Shown: positions 16,643-25,433 of the stretch, piece after piece
Layout of the letters: each line of letters begins with the position of its first letter
Position numbering within the stretch: the stretch's first letter is position 1
Program-made: the position numbers and the translations under genes
Assembly (NCBI GenBank): GCA_020025515.1
Contig: JAHHRZ010000016.1
Coordinates: 1 to 55,214, forward strand
Reading direction: 5' to 3'
Source of the DNA: Oscillospiraceae bacterium
GTDB lineage: Bacteria; Bacillota; Clostridia; Oscillospirales; Oscillospiraceae
Length of the DNA: 55,214 nt
Notes under the pieces: model-generated
Seen by the model: only the letters and a program-made list of their open reading frames with translations
Database searches by the model: none
What the model was told of the DNA's origin: nothing

Positions 16643-17339
16643 TCTTTTTTCCCCGGAGGCCGTGCAAGAGGCCCTGGAAATCCTAAAAACCGAATTCCCC
16701 ATGGCGCTTTGGGAAACTCTCTATGTCACCTTGCTTTCCACCGCCTTTGCCATTGCCATTGGGCTTCCTCTGGGCATTGTGTTGGTAGCAGGGCAGCCCA
16801 AAGGCATCTGTCCTCTGCCCAGGTTAATCATGTCTGCACTGAATGTCCTCATTAACCTGCTGCGCTCTGTGCCTTTTCTGATTCTCATGATTATTTTGAT
16901 TCCCTTTACCCGGGCCATTGTGGGCACCTCTGTGGGTACCGTGGCTTCCATTGTGCCTCTGGTGGTTGCCGCATTTCCCTTTGTGGCACGGCTGGCGGAA
17001 ACCAGTCTCCGGGAGATGAATCCCAATATAATAGAAGCCGCTCAGAGTATGGGAGCTTCTCCCATGCAGATCATCTGGAAGGTACTGCTCCCGGAAAGCA
17101 TTCCCAGCCTTCTTTCCAACGCCACCACTGCCATTACCACCATTTTGGGGTACTCCGCCATGAGCGGTATCATTGGCGGCGGCGGTCTGGGCAAGATCGC
17201 CATTAACTACGGCTACTATCGCTATAAAGATCTGGTGATGATTCTGGCCGTGGTCCTGCTGGTGGTTCTGGTGCAGATTTTCCAGTCTCTCGGCACCCGT
17301 CTGGCCTCAAAATCCGATCGCAGGAAAAAACATTCCTAA
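16632..17339 (+). CDS. metI: Methionine ABC transporter permease MetI
   Basis: 235-residue permease with about five transmembrane helices and the EAA coupling loop (EAAQSMGASPMQIIWKVLLP) that docks on MetN. GTG at 16632 is taken as start because AGGAGG at 16617-16622 ends nine bases before it; the TTG at 16614 overlaps that site. Start and metN stop overlap by eleven bases, implying translational coupling. A terminator follows, closing metQ-metN-metI. Confidence 0.95.
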   Translation: MLNNLFSPEAVQEALEILKTEFPMALWETLYVTLLSTAFAIAIGLPLGIVLVAGQPKGICPLPRLIMSALNVLINLLRSVPFLILMIILIPFTRAIVGTSVGTVASIVPLVVAAFPFVARLAETSLREMNPNIIEAAQSMGASPMQIIWKVLLPESIPSLLSNATTAITTILGYSAMSGIIGGGGLGKIAINYGYYRYKDLVMILAVVLLVVLVQIFQSLGTRLASKSDRRKKHS

Positions 17340-17346
17340 CGAAATT

Positions 17347-17390
17347 GCCCCCATAGGGGACAGAACTTCTGTCTCCTATGGGGGCTTCCT
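17347..17390 (+). terminator. Terminator of metQNI
   Basis: Long stem: 11 perfect pairs (17347-17357 with 17375-17385) continued by GGACAGA/TCTGTCT, then TTCCTTAT. Confidence 0.7.
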
Positions 17391-17439
17391 TATATTGGGT
17401 ACGGAAGTAGGGCCGGAAACGCCCGGCCGGTGCTAGGTC

Positions 17440-17610
17440 TTAGCAGCAGTTATTGTTATTGTCGCAGCCGCCGCACATGCAGCCGCAGTTGCCACCACCA
17501 TAGTAGCCATTGTTGCCGCAGAAGTTACCGCCGCAGCAGAAGAGCAGGATCAAAAGAATGATCCACCAGGAGTTGTTCCCACAGCCACAGAAACCAGAAT
17601 TGCAGTTCAT
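17440..17610 (-). CDS. Cys/Gly-rich small membrane protein (high-cysteine type)
   Basis: 56-residue protein with 12 cysteines (3, 8, 10, 25, 26, 31, 42, 44, 46, 49, 55, 56). It has a short Cys/Gly/Asn head, one hydrophobic stretch SWWIILLILLF (14-24), and a tail rich in GYYGGG, Cys-Gly and Asn, ending NNNNCC. A GGAGG site lies nine bases before the ATG. Similar proteins in Clostridia are labelled after chorion high-cysteine proteins from composition alone. Function is unknown; a spore-coat or envelope role is speculation. Confidence 0.7.
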   Translation of the reverse strand: MNCNSGFCGCGNNSWWIILLILLFCCGGNFCGNNGYYGGGNCGCMCGGCDNNNNCC

Positions 17611-17687
17611 AATTTGTACCTCCAGATTATTTTATTGGGCGGATTCACCGCTCATTCCATGGTATTCCGGAGGCCCAAAAGTGTGCA

Positions 17688-18461
17688 TCAGGAAAAAAGC
17701 TCTTCTATAGGAGCAAACCGGTAGCCCTCTGCCTCCCATTTGGTCAGCAGCTCATCCAGAATTTCTCCGTTGGTTTTGGAGGTGCTGTGCAGCAATACCA
17801 CGGCCCCATTGTGGGTTCTGGGCAGGAGTTTGGAAAAAGCCTCGTCATGGCTGGGCTGGCTGTCATTGTTCCAGTCCACATAGGCCAGCGACCAGAATAC
17901 CGTCCGATAGCCCAGCTCCTGGGCCATGCGCAGGTTGTCCTCGCTGTAGATTCCCTGAGGAGGCCGATAGTACTTGGGAAGCTCCTGCCCCGTAACCTGC
18001 CGGAACAGATCCTCCACCTCTTTTAATTCCTGTTCAAAGGTGGCACGGTCTCCGATTTTGGACATATCGTAATGGTGGGCCGTGTGGTTTCCCACGGTGT
18101 GGCCCTCCGCAACCATCCGTTTGACCAGTTCCGGGTTCCGCTCCAGATAATTTCCCACCAGAAAGAAGGCAGCCGGTGCCTCATGTTCTTTTAACGCATC
18201 CAGGATTTTGGCGGTCTGCCCATTCTCATATCCGGCGTCAAAGGTCAGATACAGCACCTTTTCTTCCGTCTCATCCACATAGGCGGCATCGAACCGTTCC
18301 AGATTTTTGGCGGAGGCATTGCCTACCGGGGTCTCTCCCTGGGTCTGAAAGCTCAGGCCCCAAGAGCCGGTTTCAATGGCTCTGTCACCGGCCCTCACCA
18401 TAAGAAAGACCGCTGCCAGCGCTACCGCATAGATACAAATGGCAACATCTCGTTTTTTCAT
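17688..18461 (-). CDS. pdaA: PdaA-type delta-lactam-biosynthetic polysaccharide deacetylase
   Basis: NodB-fold deacetylase of 257 residues with an N-terminal membrane helix (about 6-22). The motifs TFDAGYENG (in place of the usual TFDDGP), HTVGNHTAHH, RPPQGIYSE and VVLLHSTS follow Bacillus subtilis PdaA, which removes acetyl from N-acetylmuramic acid to make spore-cortex muramic-delta-lactam. A longer reading frame exists, but 18461 gives a proper membrane N-terminus and has a GGGGTGA site. If orthologous it supports a spore-forming host. The related deacetylase at 37009 has the canonical motif. Confidence 0.8.
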   Translation of the reverse strand: MKKRDVAICIYAVALAAVFLMVRAGDRAIETGSWGLSFQTQGETPVGNASAKNLERFDAAYVDETEEKVLYLTFDAGYENGQTAKILDALKEHEAPAAFFLVGNYLERNPELVKRMVAEGHTVGNHTAHHYDMSKIGDRATFEQELKEVEDLFRQVTGQELPKYYRPPQGIYSEDNLRMAQELGYRTVFWSLAYVDWNNDSQPSHDEAFSKLLPRTHNGAVVLLHSTSKTNGEILDELLTKWEAEGYRFAPIEELFS

Positions 18462-18508
18462 AAAAATCACCCCGGTCAAGCCTATGCGGCTCGTCCGGGG
18501 TTTATTTC

Positions 18509-19990
18509 TCATATCCTTCGATTCTGACAGGCCAACGCCCCCAAAAGCAGATAGAACACAGGGCTTACCACGCTCTGACTGATTCCAAACAGGGCATGGA
18601 ATCCATAGCCCAGCACCGCCAGAAGCAGGGCCAGCCTGCCTTCGTTCAAATTTTTGAGCGCAGGCAGCAGCACCGATCCCAGAAGGGCCAGATAAAATAT
18701 CATGGCAGGAAAGCCCACATTGACCCACAGGTTCAGATACTCATTGTGCGCCGCATCCACACTGGTGCGGCGAACCGTTCCGTCCGGCAGTTCTCTGGTA
18801 AAGATGATCTCCGACCGGCGCTGATAGGTGTCCGGGCCGCCGCCCAAAAGGGGCTGCTCCATCCCCAGCTTCACCGCTTCTTTCCATATGGCAATGCGGC
18901 TGGAACCCAATGTATCCGGTGGGTTTCCGTGCAGCAGCTGGGACATACCGGAAAGAGCGGTATTTTCTCCGGAATAAAACCAGAGAAATGCCAAAACCAG
19001 CAGCACCGCCACCAGGGCGATAATCAGTAATATCTTCGTAAGCTTGGGAAAGGCCTTTCCCTTCAGCGGTCTCAACCAAATGCCTGCAAGGAAGGCCAGC
19101 CCTGTCAGTATGGCAAGCAGCCACTGCACCATTCCCCACCGCAGCCAGGTGGTCAGGACCGTTCCATCGTATGCATACCCCAGGGCAGATTTTCCCAAAA
19201 CGCCCAGAAGCAGCACCCCGAGAATTTCTCCCATGCGGTCTATTGCAATTCCCTTGTACAGGCACAGGGGAAACAGCAGCCCAAAGCTCAGCCCAATGGC
19301 CACAGGGCCTGCGGTGACCTCACTGCACAGCAGGGCCATCCAGGAGGCCCCGCCTGCAATCAGGCAGAAAAAGCGGCTGCGCTTTTTTTCCACAGCGTAA
19401 GTCCCTAAGAGAAACAGGGTGGCCATTGTAAGAAAGGCAGACAGAAGATCCGCATTTCCAATGGTACCCATATATTCTCCGCTGTATTTCAGGCTGCGAT
19501 CATGAAAGCGCAGATCTTCAGGAAAGAGATGCAGCGGATTAAGCTGAAAAAACTGAAGGCAGACAATGACAAATGTAACAATTCCCGTGATTCCTAGGCC
19601 GATTTTCTGCTCCTTCCCCATTTCTCCCCACAGGGCCATGGCGCAGAACAGGAGCATATACACAGCCAGGGTCAAAAAGCCCTCATTGCGCCGGTTTCCC
19701 CACCACACCAGTTCCGTGTACTGGGAATTCAGGGCAGACAACAGGGCCATAACCAGAAAGGCACCTGCAAACAGGAAGGGAAGCCACTCCATTTTTGTGA
19801 GCCTGGGTCTGCGCCGCAGCGCCGGGATGCATCCCAGCAGGAAGATTCCCGAGGCTCCCAGAAAGAGGATATGCTTGGGGCCTACAATGCTTCGATAGCC
19901 CGTGGCGGGAACCCACAGAATAAAAACCGTAGTAAAAAACAGGAGCCAAAGGCTCGCCCACTTCTGCGGGCTCCACCAGTTCCGGATCAA
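18509..19990 (-). CDS. O-antigen ligase / Wzy-like membrane protein
   Basis: 493 residues, about 11-12 transmembrane helices, with a large extracytoplasmic loop between late helices (about 350-430) holding the Wzy_C-type segment GGGPDTYQRRSE and DAAHNEYLNLWVNVG. This topology and the HNEYL motif are typical of O-antigen ligases and polymerases that transfer lipid-linked glycans. The start codon overlaps the dapF stop (ATGA), so they are translationally coupled. In a Gram-positive the acceptor is unknown; it may attach glycans to a wall polymer or protein. Confidence 0.75.
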   Translation of the reverse strand: MIRNWWSPQKWASLWLLFFTTVFILWVPATGYRSIVGPKHILFLGASGIFLLGCIPALRRRPRLTKMEWLPFLFAGAFLVMALLSALNSQYTELVWWGNRRNEGFLTLAVYMLLFCAMALWGEMGKEQKIGLGITGIVTFVIVCLQFFQLNPLHLFPEDLRFHDRSLKYSGEYMGTIGNADLLSAFLTMATLFLLGTYAVEKKRSRFFCLIAGGASWMALLCSEVTAGPVAIGLSFGLLFPLCLYKGIAIDRMGEILGVLLLGVLGKSALGYAYDGTVLTTWLRWGMVQWLLAILTGLAFLAGIWLRPLKGKAFPKLTKILLIIALVAVLLVLAFLWFYSGENTALSGMSQLLHGNPPDTLGSSRIAIWKEAVKLGMEQPLLGGGPDTYQRRSEIIFTRELPDGTVRRTSVDAAHNEYLNLWVNVGFPAMIFYLALLGSVLLPALKNLNEGRLALLLAVLGYGFHALFGISQSVVSPVFYLLLGALACQNRRI

Positions 19991-20808
19991 AGGGGCAGCT
20001 CCTCGATGGTTCCCCGGCAGACCACCGTTGCAGGGCCGGTCAAAAGCAGCTGTGTGATCCTGCCCTCTTCACAGGTCACATCCACCTGCAAGGTACCGCC
20101 GGGATTTTCCACCAGAACCGGGCCCGGAGAAACCTGTCCGGTTACGGTGAGATAGGCCGCCAGAGAGCCGGTTCCCGTGCCGCAGGCCAGAGTGAAGTCC
20201 TCCACCCCACGTTCAAAGGTGCGGACCACCACATGGTTGGGACCCAAAAAGTCGTAAAGGTTGGCATTTGCCCCCTTGGGATAGGCACTATCGTAGCGCA
20301 GGGCACGGCCCATGGGACGAAGCTCTTCCATGGTCTTATCCTGCAATCCCGGCACATGGAGCAGGCCATGGGGAACACCGGGATTTCCCAGCTCCGCGTA
20401 GCCCGTCAGGCCCAACGCCGTAGGCCGCCGGGGATCCAGCACCGAAGGAAGATTCAGATGGACCTGATAGGTTTCCCGATCCAATCTGGTTCCTGTCACC
20501 AGTCCGGCAGTGGTCTCCACCTTCTGGGTCTGCCCTGCCAGTCCCATTTCATATCCATAGCGGCAGATACACCTTGCTCCATTGCCGCACATCTCGCCCA
20601 CAGACCCATCGGCGTTATAAAAGCGCATTTGATAGTCTCCGCCTGCCCGGGCAGGCTCCACTGCCATGAGGCCGTCCGCTCCAACAGACAGACGGCGGCG
20701 GCACAGTGCTTTCGCAATACGGCTGAGCCGCTCCGAATCTGCCCAAAGACTTCGATTGTCCAAAATGATAAAGTCATTTCCCGCTCCGGTCATTTTCCAG
20801 AACTCCAT
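19987..20808 (-). CDS. dapF: Diaminopimelate epimerase
   Basis: PLP-independent epimerase converting LL- to meso-diaminopimelate for lysine and peptidoglycan. The two catalytic cysteines are visible in MCGNGARC and ACGTGTGS; the N-terminus carries GAGNDF. Two ATGs lie six bases apart: AGGAGG is only two bases from the first (20814) but eight from the second, so 20808 is preferred (273 residues). It overlaps the downstream membrane protein gene by four bases. Confidence 0.92.
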   Translation of the reverse strand: MEFWKMTGAGNDFIILDNRSLWADSERLSRIAKALCRRRLSVGADGLMAVEPARAGGDYQMRFYNADGSVGEMCGNGARCICRYGYEMGLAGQTQKVETTAGLVTGTRLDRETYQVHLNLPSVLDPRRPTALGLTGYAELGNPGVPHGLLHVPGLQDKTMEELRPMGRALRYDSAYPKGANANLYDFLGPNHVVVRTFERGVEDFTLACGTGTGSLAAYLTVTGQVSPGPVLVENPGGTLQVDVTCEEGRITQLLLTGPATVVCRGTIEELPL

Positions 20809-20919
20809 GGCCATCTCCTCCTATACACTTCAGATTCTAAGGGTATTTTATCAGGTTCCTTCCCGTTTGTATAGGGTCAATCCTGCCATATGGAGGGCAG
20901 AATCTGCCTTCTGCCGGGA

Positions 20920-20949
20920 TTGACTTTCCCGCCGTCTCTTTGATACAAT
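20920..20949 (+). promoter_or_regulatory. Promoter of the alanyl-tRNA editing gene
   Basis: TTGACT, 18 bases, TACAAT. The predicted leader is about 80 bases. Confidence 0.6.
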
Positions 20950-21036
20950 AAACACACGATGCCATGGGCACAGTCTGCCCGCCTGGGGTATCAGTTCCCC
21001 CATAAACTGAAATTCACCATAGTAAGGAGCCATTTT

Positions 21037-22197
21037 ATGGACCCTCGCGCTTTATACTACCAAGATTCTCACCAAACCGCCTTTGAGGCCAGGGTGTTAA
21101 CCTGCACTGAGGAAAAAGGCCGTTATCTTGTCACCCTGGACAATACCGCTTTCTATCCCGAAGGAGGCGGTCAGCCTGCGGACCGGGGCACCTTGGGCGG
21201 TGTCAATGTTCTGGATGTACAGGAACAGGAAGGCACCATCATCCACACCTGTGATGGGCCTTTGCAGCCTGAGAAGGTGGTGGAAGGCCATATTCAGTGG
21301 GAGCGCCGGTTTGATTTCATGCAGCAGCACTCCGGCGAACATATTCTCTCCGGCCTGATTCACGCCGCCTATGGGTTTCACAATGTGGGCTTTCACATGG
21401 GGGCAGACACCGTGACCATCGACTTTGACGGCATGATCCCCCAGGAGGACATCCCCGCCCTGGAGGCCAAGGTCAACGAAGCCATCTGGAAGAACTTCCC
21501 GGTAAAAACCTGGTTTGCGACGGAAGAGGAATTGTCCCGTCTTCCCTATCGCAGCAAAAAGCCGCTGTCCGGCGTGGTTCGTCTGGTGGAGTTCCCCGGC
21601 TATGACCTGTGCGCCTGCTGCGGCACCCATGTGGACAACACCGGTGAAATCGGTCTTTTAAAAATCCTCTCCCGTGTAAAATTCCATCAGGGTGTCCGCA
21701 TGGAAATGGTCTGCGGCGGCAGAGCTTTGCGCTATCTGTCCCAGGTATTGGAGCAAAACCGCATGGTCTGCCAGACCTTCTCTGCCAAGCCTCTGGAAAC
21801 CGGAGCCGCCGCAAAGAAGGCACAGGAGGACATGGAAACCCTGAAATATCGGGTTGGAGCCCTGGAAAATCAGATTTTTGACACCATTGCCGAAGCCCAT
21901 CAGGGAGCCCATAATCTGGTGCTGTTTGAAGATTCCGTTTCTCCGGACGGTCTGCGCCGACTGGCAGACAAGCTGGGGGCATCCACCACCGGCTTCTGCT
22001 TTGTCCTGTCCGGAAATGACGAGGAGGGCTACCGCTTTGCCGCCAACAGCAAGGAGCAGGATCTTCGTTCCCTGGCAAAGGAAATGAATCGCACCCTTCA
22101 CGCCCGGGGCGGCGGCAAGCCGGAATTCATTCAGGGCAGCATTCCCGCCACAAAAGAATCCATTGAAGCCTTTCTGGCCTCGCTTCCTGCCATGTAA
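21037..22197 (+). CDS. AlaX-type alanyl-tRNA editing protein with DHHA1 domain
   Basis: 386-residue free-standing editing protein that deacylates mischarged tRNA-Ala (Ser or Gly). Visible: the N-terminal AlaX/AlaRS-like beta domain (YPEGGGQPADRG), the zinc-binding HSGEHILSG and CACCGTHV motifs of the editing domain, and a C-terminal DHHA1-like domain ending in ARGGGKPEFIQG. The start at 21037 follows TAAGGAG. It lacks the AlaRS aminoacylation domain, so it is not a truncated synthetase. It is convergent with mnmA across a shared terminator. Confidence 0.9.
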   Translation: MDPRALYYQDSHQTAFEARVLTCTEEKGRYLVTLDNTAFYPEGGGQPADRGTLGGVNVLDVQEQEGTIIHTCDGPLQPEKVVEGHIQWERRFDFMQQHSGEHILSGLIHAAYGFHNVGFHMGADTVTIDFDGMIPQEDIPALEAKVNEAIWKNFPVKTWFATEEELSRLPYRSKKPLSGVVRLVEFPGYDLCACCGTHVDNTGEIGLLKILSRVKFHQGVRMEMVCGGRALRYLSQVLEQNRMVCQTFSAKPLETGAAAKKAQEDMETLKYRVGALENQIFDTIAEAHQGAHNLVLFEDSVSPDGLRRLADKLGASTTGFCFVLSGNDEEGYRFAANSKEQDLRSLAKEMNRTLHARGGGKPEFIQGSIPATKESIEAFLASLPAM

Positions 22198-22250
22198 CGC
22201 AGCCCTTATAAGAGAACACTCTGTCTATATACTATCTCTAAAACCACACA

Positions 22251-22285
22251 AAAATGCCGGACTTCTCTTGAAATCCGGCATTTTT
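22251..22285. terminator. Bidirectional terminator (AlaX / mnmA)
   Basis: Eleven-bp stem AAAATGCCGGA/TCCGGCATTTT whose A and T runs allow termination from both sides, placed between converging genes. Confidence 0.85.
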
Positions 22286-22286
22286 A

Positions 22287-23369
22287 TTATGGTTCGGTAA
22301 TTTCAATGGTGCCGCCGCCAACTACCACATCTTCCTGGTACAAGACTACCGCCTGTCCCTTGGTCAGTGCCCGCTGGGGCTCCCGGAAGGTGATGCGGAC
22401 CCTGCCGTCCGAAAGAACAGTGGCTGTGGCAGGCTGCTCCGGGTGGTGATACCTTGCCCGGGCCAGAACCTCCACAGGGTTTTGGGGCGCTTCAAAGGCG
22501 ATCCAGTTGAAGTCCTTTGCAATGACGGTTCTCTCAAACAGCTGGTCGTTGTCCGCCAGAACCACGGTGTTGTCCTCCGGGCGGATCTCCTTCACATACA
22601 AAGGTCGTCCCCCGGAAACGCCCAGGCCCCGGCGCTGTCCCACCGTATAGTGAATAATGCCGTTGTGGGTTCCCAGAACCTTCCCGTTGACATCCACAAA
22701 GTTCCCTTTGGGATACTCTTTTCCGGTCCTGCGGCAGATAAATCCCGCATAATCCCCATCCGGTACGAAACAGATATCCTGACTGTCCCGTTTGTGGGCA
22801 TTTACAAAGCCCTGCTCCTGCGCAATGGCCCGAACCTCCTCCTTGCGGAGGCCGCCCAGGGGGAACTGGGTATGGGCCAGCTGATCCTGGGTCATGGCAT
22901 AGAGCACATAGCTCTGATCCTTCTGAGGATCCGGGCCTTTCAGCAGGAGCCATCGTCCATTTTCTCCCTGCATGATCCGGGCGTAGTGTCCCGTTACCAC
23001 ATAGTTGAGCCCCAGTTCCTTGGCTCTGCGGTACATCCGGTCAAATTTCAGATACCGATTGCAGTCAATGCACGGGTTTGGGGTGGCACCTTCCTCATAG
23101 GCCCCTACAAAGCGATCCATGACCTGCTTTGCAAAATCGTCTTTAAAGTTGAACACATAATAAGGAATGCCCAGCCTGGTGGCCACCATCCGGGCGTCCT
23201 CCACATCCTCCAAAGAGCAGCAGCTTTTTTCCTGAGAGATGCTGCTGTCATGCAGGCGCATGGTTGCGCCGGTACAGCGGTAGCCCTGCTGCTTCATGAG
23301 ATAGGCCGCCACGGCACTGTCTACTCCGCCGCTCATGGCAATGAGGGCGGTCTTTTCATCTATGACCAT
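22287..23369 (-). CDS. mnmA: tRNA-specific 2-thiouridylase
   Basis: 360-residue enzyme that thiolates U34 of Lys, Glu and Gln tRNAs. The PP-loop MSGGVDSAVAAYLM binds ATP; catalytic cysteines lie in NPCIDCNR and SQDICFVPDGDY. The C-terminal beta-barrel ends GGGTIEITEP. It starts 21 bases after rsmH on the same strand, with a GGAGG site, so the two RNA-modification genes form an operon. A sulfur carrier or cysteine desulfurase is needed but not encoded here. Confidence 0.95.
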   Translation of the reverse strand: MVIDEKTALIAMSGGVDSAVAAYLMKQQGYRCTGATMRLHDSSISQEKSCCSLEDVEDARMVATRLGIPYYVFNFKDDFAKQVMDRFVGAYEEGATPNPCIDCNRYLKFDRMYRRAKELGLNYVVTGHYARIMQGENGRWLLLKGPDPQKDQSYVLYAMTQDQLAHTQFPLGGLRKEEVRAIAQEQGFVNAHKRDSQDICFVPDGDYAGFICRRTGKEYPKGNFVDVNGKVLGTHNGIIHYTVGQRRGLGVSGGRPLYVKEIRPEDNTVVLADNDQLFERTVIAKDFNWIAFEAPQNPVEVLARARYHHPEQPATATVLSDGRVRITFREPQRALTKGQAVVLYQEDVVVGGGTIEITEP

Positions 23370-23390
23370 AAGTTATTCCTCCGTCTTGGT

Positions 23391-24437
23391 TCACTCTGCT
23401 AAAATCGCCCAGCGCATTTTGGTGGATTTGGCCCGGGGATTTCTCACACATTCTTCCGGTGTGGGCCGAATCACATCCCGGGCCACTTCCTTATAAACGC
23501 CCGCCCGGCAAAGCTCCTTAAAGGACTTTTTCACCAGACGGTCTTCCCCGGAATGGAAGGTCAACACAGCCACCCGGCCGCCGGGGGCCAGCACCTGAGG
23601 AAGCTTCTCCAAAAATGCATACAACACCTCGAATTCGCTGTTGACATCAATTCTCAGGGCCTGAAATGTCCGCTGGCAGGATTTTTTCACTGCTTCTTTC
23701 TGCTCCTTCTTAGGCAGAAATGCCAGGGCCTGCTCCACCACGGAACGCATCTGGCTGGTGGTCTCAATGGATTTTCCCTCCCTGCGCCATGCCATAACCA
23801 CATCGGCAATCTGCGCGGCATAGGGTTCGTCGGAATTTTCGATGAGCATTCCCTCCAGCTCCTCCCGATTCAGCTCTGCCAGCCGCTGGGCGGCTGTGAC
23901 GCCGGACTGAGGGTTCAGCCGCAAGTCCAGAGGGCCTTCCACCTTATAGGAAAATCCCCGCTCCGGGTTATCGATCTGCATGGAGGACACTCCCAGATCT
24001 GCCAGAATGAAGTCCAGCTTTCGGCCTGTATCCCGAACCACCTGGTCAATGTCTGCAAAGTTCTGAAGCCGCACTGTAAGGATTTCTTCCCCATAGCCCA
24101 GATCCTGAAGCCGTTTTTTTGTTTTCTGAGACTCGATGGGGTCCACATCCAGACCATAGATATGGCCCTGGCCCTGCAGCTGTTCCAGCATTTTCCTTGT
24201 ATGGCCGCCATAACCCAGCGTGGCATCCAGTCCCACCTGACCGGGTTTGATCTGCAAAAAATCCAAAATTTCCTGCACCATAATGGAAATATGCATTCCC
24301 GCCGGAGTATTTCCCCGGGAAATCACTTTATCAATGGTCTCCTGATATTTTTCAGGATTCAGCTCTTTATATTTTTCCTCAAATCGTCTGGGATGGGTAC
24401 CAGAATACCGAACCCGCCGCTTATGCTGCTGTTCCAT
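23391..24437 (-). CDS. rsmH: 16S rRNA (cytosine-N4)-methyltransferase RsmH
   Basis: SAM-dependent methyltransferase modifying C1402 of 16S rRNA. Motif I is DATLGYGGHT; ILADLGVSSMQIDNPERGFSY and VLTFHSGEDRLVK are RsmH hallmarks. It has 348 residues, with an N-terminal extension of about 45 basic/charged residues (MEQQHKRRVRYSGTHPRRFE) before the usual start region. It lies outside the cell-wall (dcw) cluster where rsmH is normally found, beside mnmA. A TGC-extended TATAAT on the minus strand (24479-24487) is the probable promoter. Confidence 0.9.
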   Translation of the reverse strand: MEQQHKRRVRYSGTHPRRFEEKYKELNPEKYQETIDKVISRGNTPAGMHISIMVQEILDFLQIKPGQVGLDATLGYGGHTRKMLEQLQGQGHIYGLDVDPIESQKTKKRLQDLGYGEEILTVRLQNFADIDQVVRDTGRKLDFILADLGVSSMQIDNPERGFSYKVEGPLDLRLNPQSGVTAAQRLAELNREELEGMLIENSDEPYAAQIADVVMAWRREGKSIETTSQMRSVVEQALAFLPKKEQKEAVKKSCQRTFQALRIDVNSEFEVLYAFLEKLPQVLAPGGRVAVLTFHSGEDRLVKKSFKELCRAGVYKEVARDVIRPTPEECVRNPRAKSTKMRWAILAE

Positions 24438-24548
24438 GGCTTCTCCTTCCGGGCAACGGTAAGCCCACGTTTTTTCCCATTATAGCATACCCAAAAACAA
24501 AAAAACAGAGGGTATTGCCCTGCCCAAACAACATTCCATCTGCGATCC

Positions 24549-24561
24549 GTGACCTGGTCAC
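24549..24561. promoter_or_regulatory. Perfect 13-bp palindrome upstream of the redox operon
   Basis: GTGACC-T-GGTCAC, about 75 bases before the ferredoxin start, in the promoter region. It is a candidate dimeric-repressor site; the regulator is unknown. Confidence 0.35.
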
Positions 24562-24634
24562 AGAAAACCCCTTTCTATTGCTCCATAATATGCGTATTCT
24601 GTATCGTTCAAAGCAAATCTGGGAGGAATTCTAC

Positions 24635-24847
24635 ATGGAACCGACAAAACGAAAAAAGCGGAAAGCAGTTGTAAGTGAAACAGACTGTGTGGCCTGCGGC
24701 TGCTGCGTAAAAGTCTGCCGCCTGTCTGCCATTCGGATCGTGAAGGGCATCACTGCCAGGATCAACGCAGACCAATGCGTCGGCTGCGGCCTGTGCGCCA
24801 AAGAATGCCCGGCCTCTGTTATCACCATCCGGGAGGTGTGCCTGTGA
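24635..24847 (+). CDS. Two-[4Fe-4S] ferredoxin-like protein
   Basis: 70-residue iron-sulfur protein with two complete motifs, CVACGCCVKVCR and CVGCGLCAKECP, each CxxCxxCxxxC, expected to bind two [4Fe-4S] clusters and shuttle electrons in the cytoplasm. It opens with a basic stretch (MEPTKRKKRK). The start at 24635 has a GGGAGG site eight bases upstream. Its stop overlaps the GTG start of the membrane iron-sulfur gene, so both are coupled. Confidence 0.9.
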   Translation: MEPTKRKKRKAVVSETDCVACGCCVKVCRLSAIRIVKGITARINADQCVGCGLCAKECPASVITIREVCL

Positions 24848-25422
24848 AAAAGCGATGGTATGATTATTTATGGATTGCATCCCTGGCCTATCTGATTCTG
24901 GGCTTTTTCAATATTCTGTTCGCCTGGCTGGGGCTTCTGTGCTTTTTCATTCCCCTGGTGTTGTCTCTGGTAAAAGGAACCAAGAGCTACTGCAACCGCT
25001 ATTGCGGCAGAGGACAGCTGTTTTCTCTGCTGGGGGGACAATTCGGATTGTCCCGAAAAAAAGATATCCCAAACTGGATGAAGAGCAAGGGGCTCCGCTA
25101 CGGATTTCTGATTTTCTTTTTTGTGATGTTCTTCCAGATGCTGTGGAATACTGCCCTGGTATTTGCTGGAGCCCATAGCTTAAGGCAGGTTGTAACCCTG
25201 CTGTGGACCTTTCGGCTTCCTTGGCATTGGGCCTATCATGGGACCTTGTTCCATCCCGGTGTGGCGCAGTTTGCCTTTGGCTTTTACAGCGTGATGCTGA
25301 CCTCCACCGTTCTGGGACTGGTAACCATGGTACTGTTCAAACCCCGCAGTTGGTGTGTCTACTGTCCCATGGGCACCATGACCCAGCTGATCTGCAAAGC
25401 AAAAAATCACAATACAAAATAG
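24844..25422 (+). CDS. NapH/NosR-like membrane iron-sulfur protein
   Basis: 192-residue protein with about four transmembrane helices and two cysteine motifs, CNRYCGRGQ after the second helix and CVYCPMGT near the C-terminus, as in NapH/NosR/CcoG-type membrane ferredoxins. It probably passes electrons between a membrane donor and the small ferredoxin encoded before it. GTG at 24844 overlaps the ferredoxin TGA. The rhodanese lipoprotein gene follows 11 bases on. The actual electron donor and acceptor are not encoded here. Confidence 0.8.
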   Translation: MKKRWYDYLWIASLAYLILGFFNILFAWLGLLCFFIPLVLSLVKGTKSYCNRYCGRGQLFSLLGGQFGLSRKKDIPNWMKSKGLRYGFLIFFFVMFFQMLWNTALVFAGAHSLRQVVTLLWTFRLPWHWAYHGTLFHPGVAQFAFGFYSVMLTSTVLGLVTMVLFKPRSWCVYCPMGTMTQLICKAKNHNTK

Positions 25423-25433
25423 GAGGATGTTAC

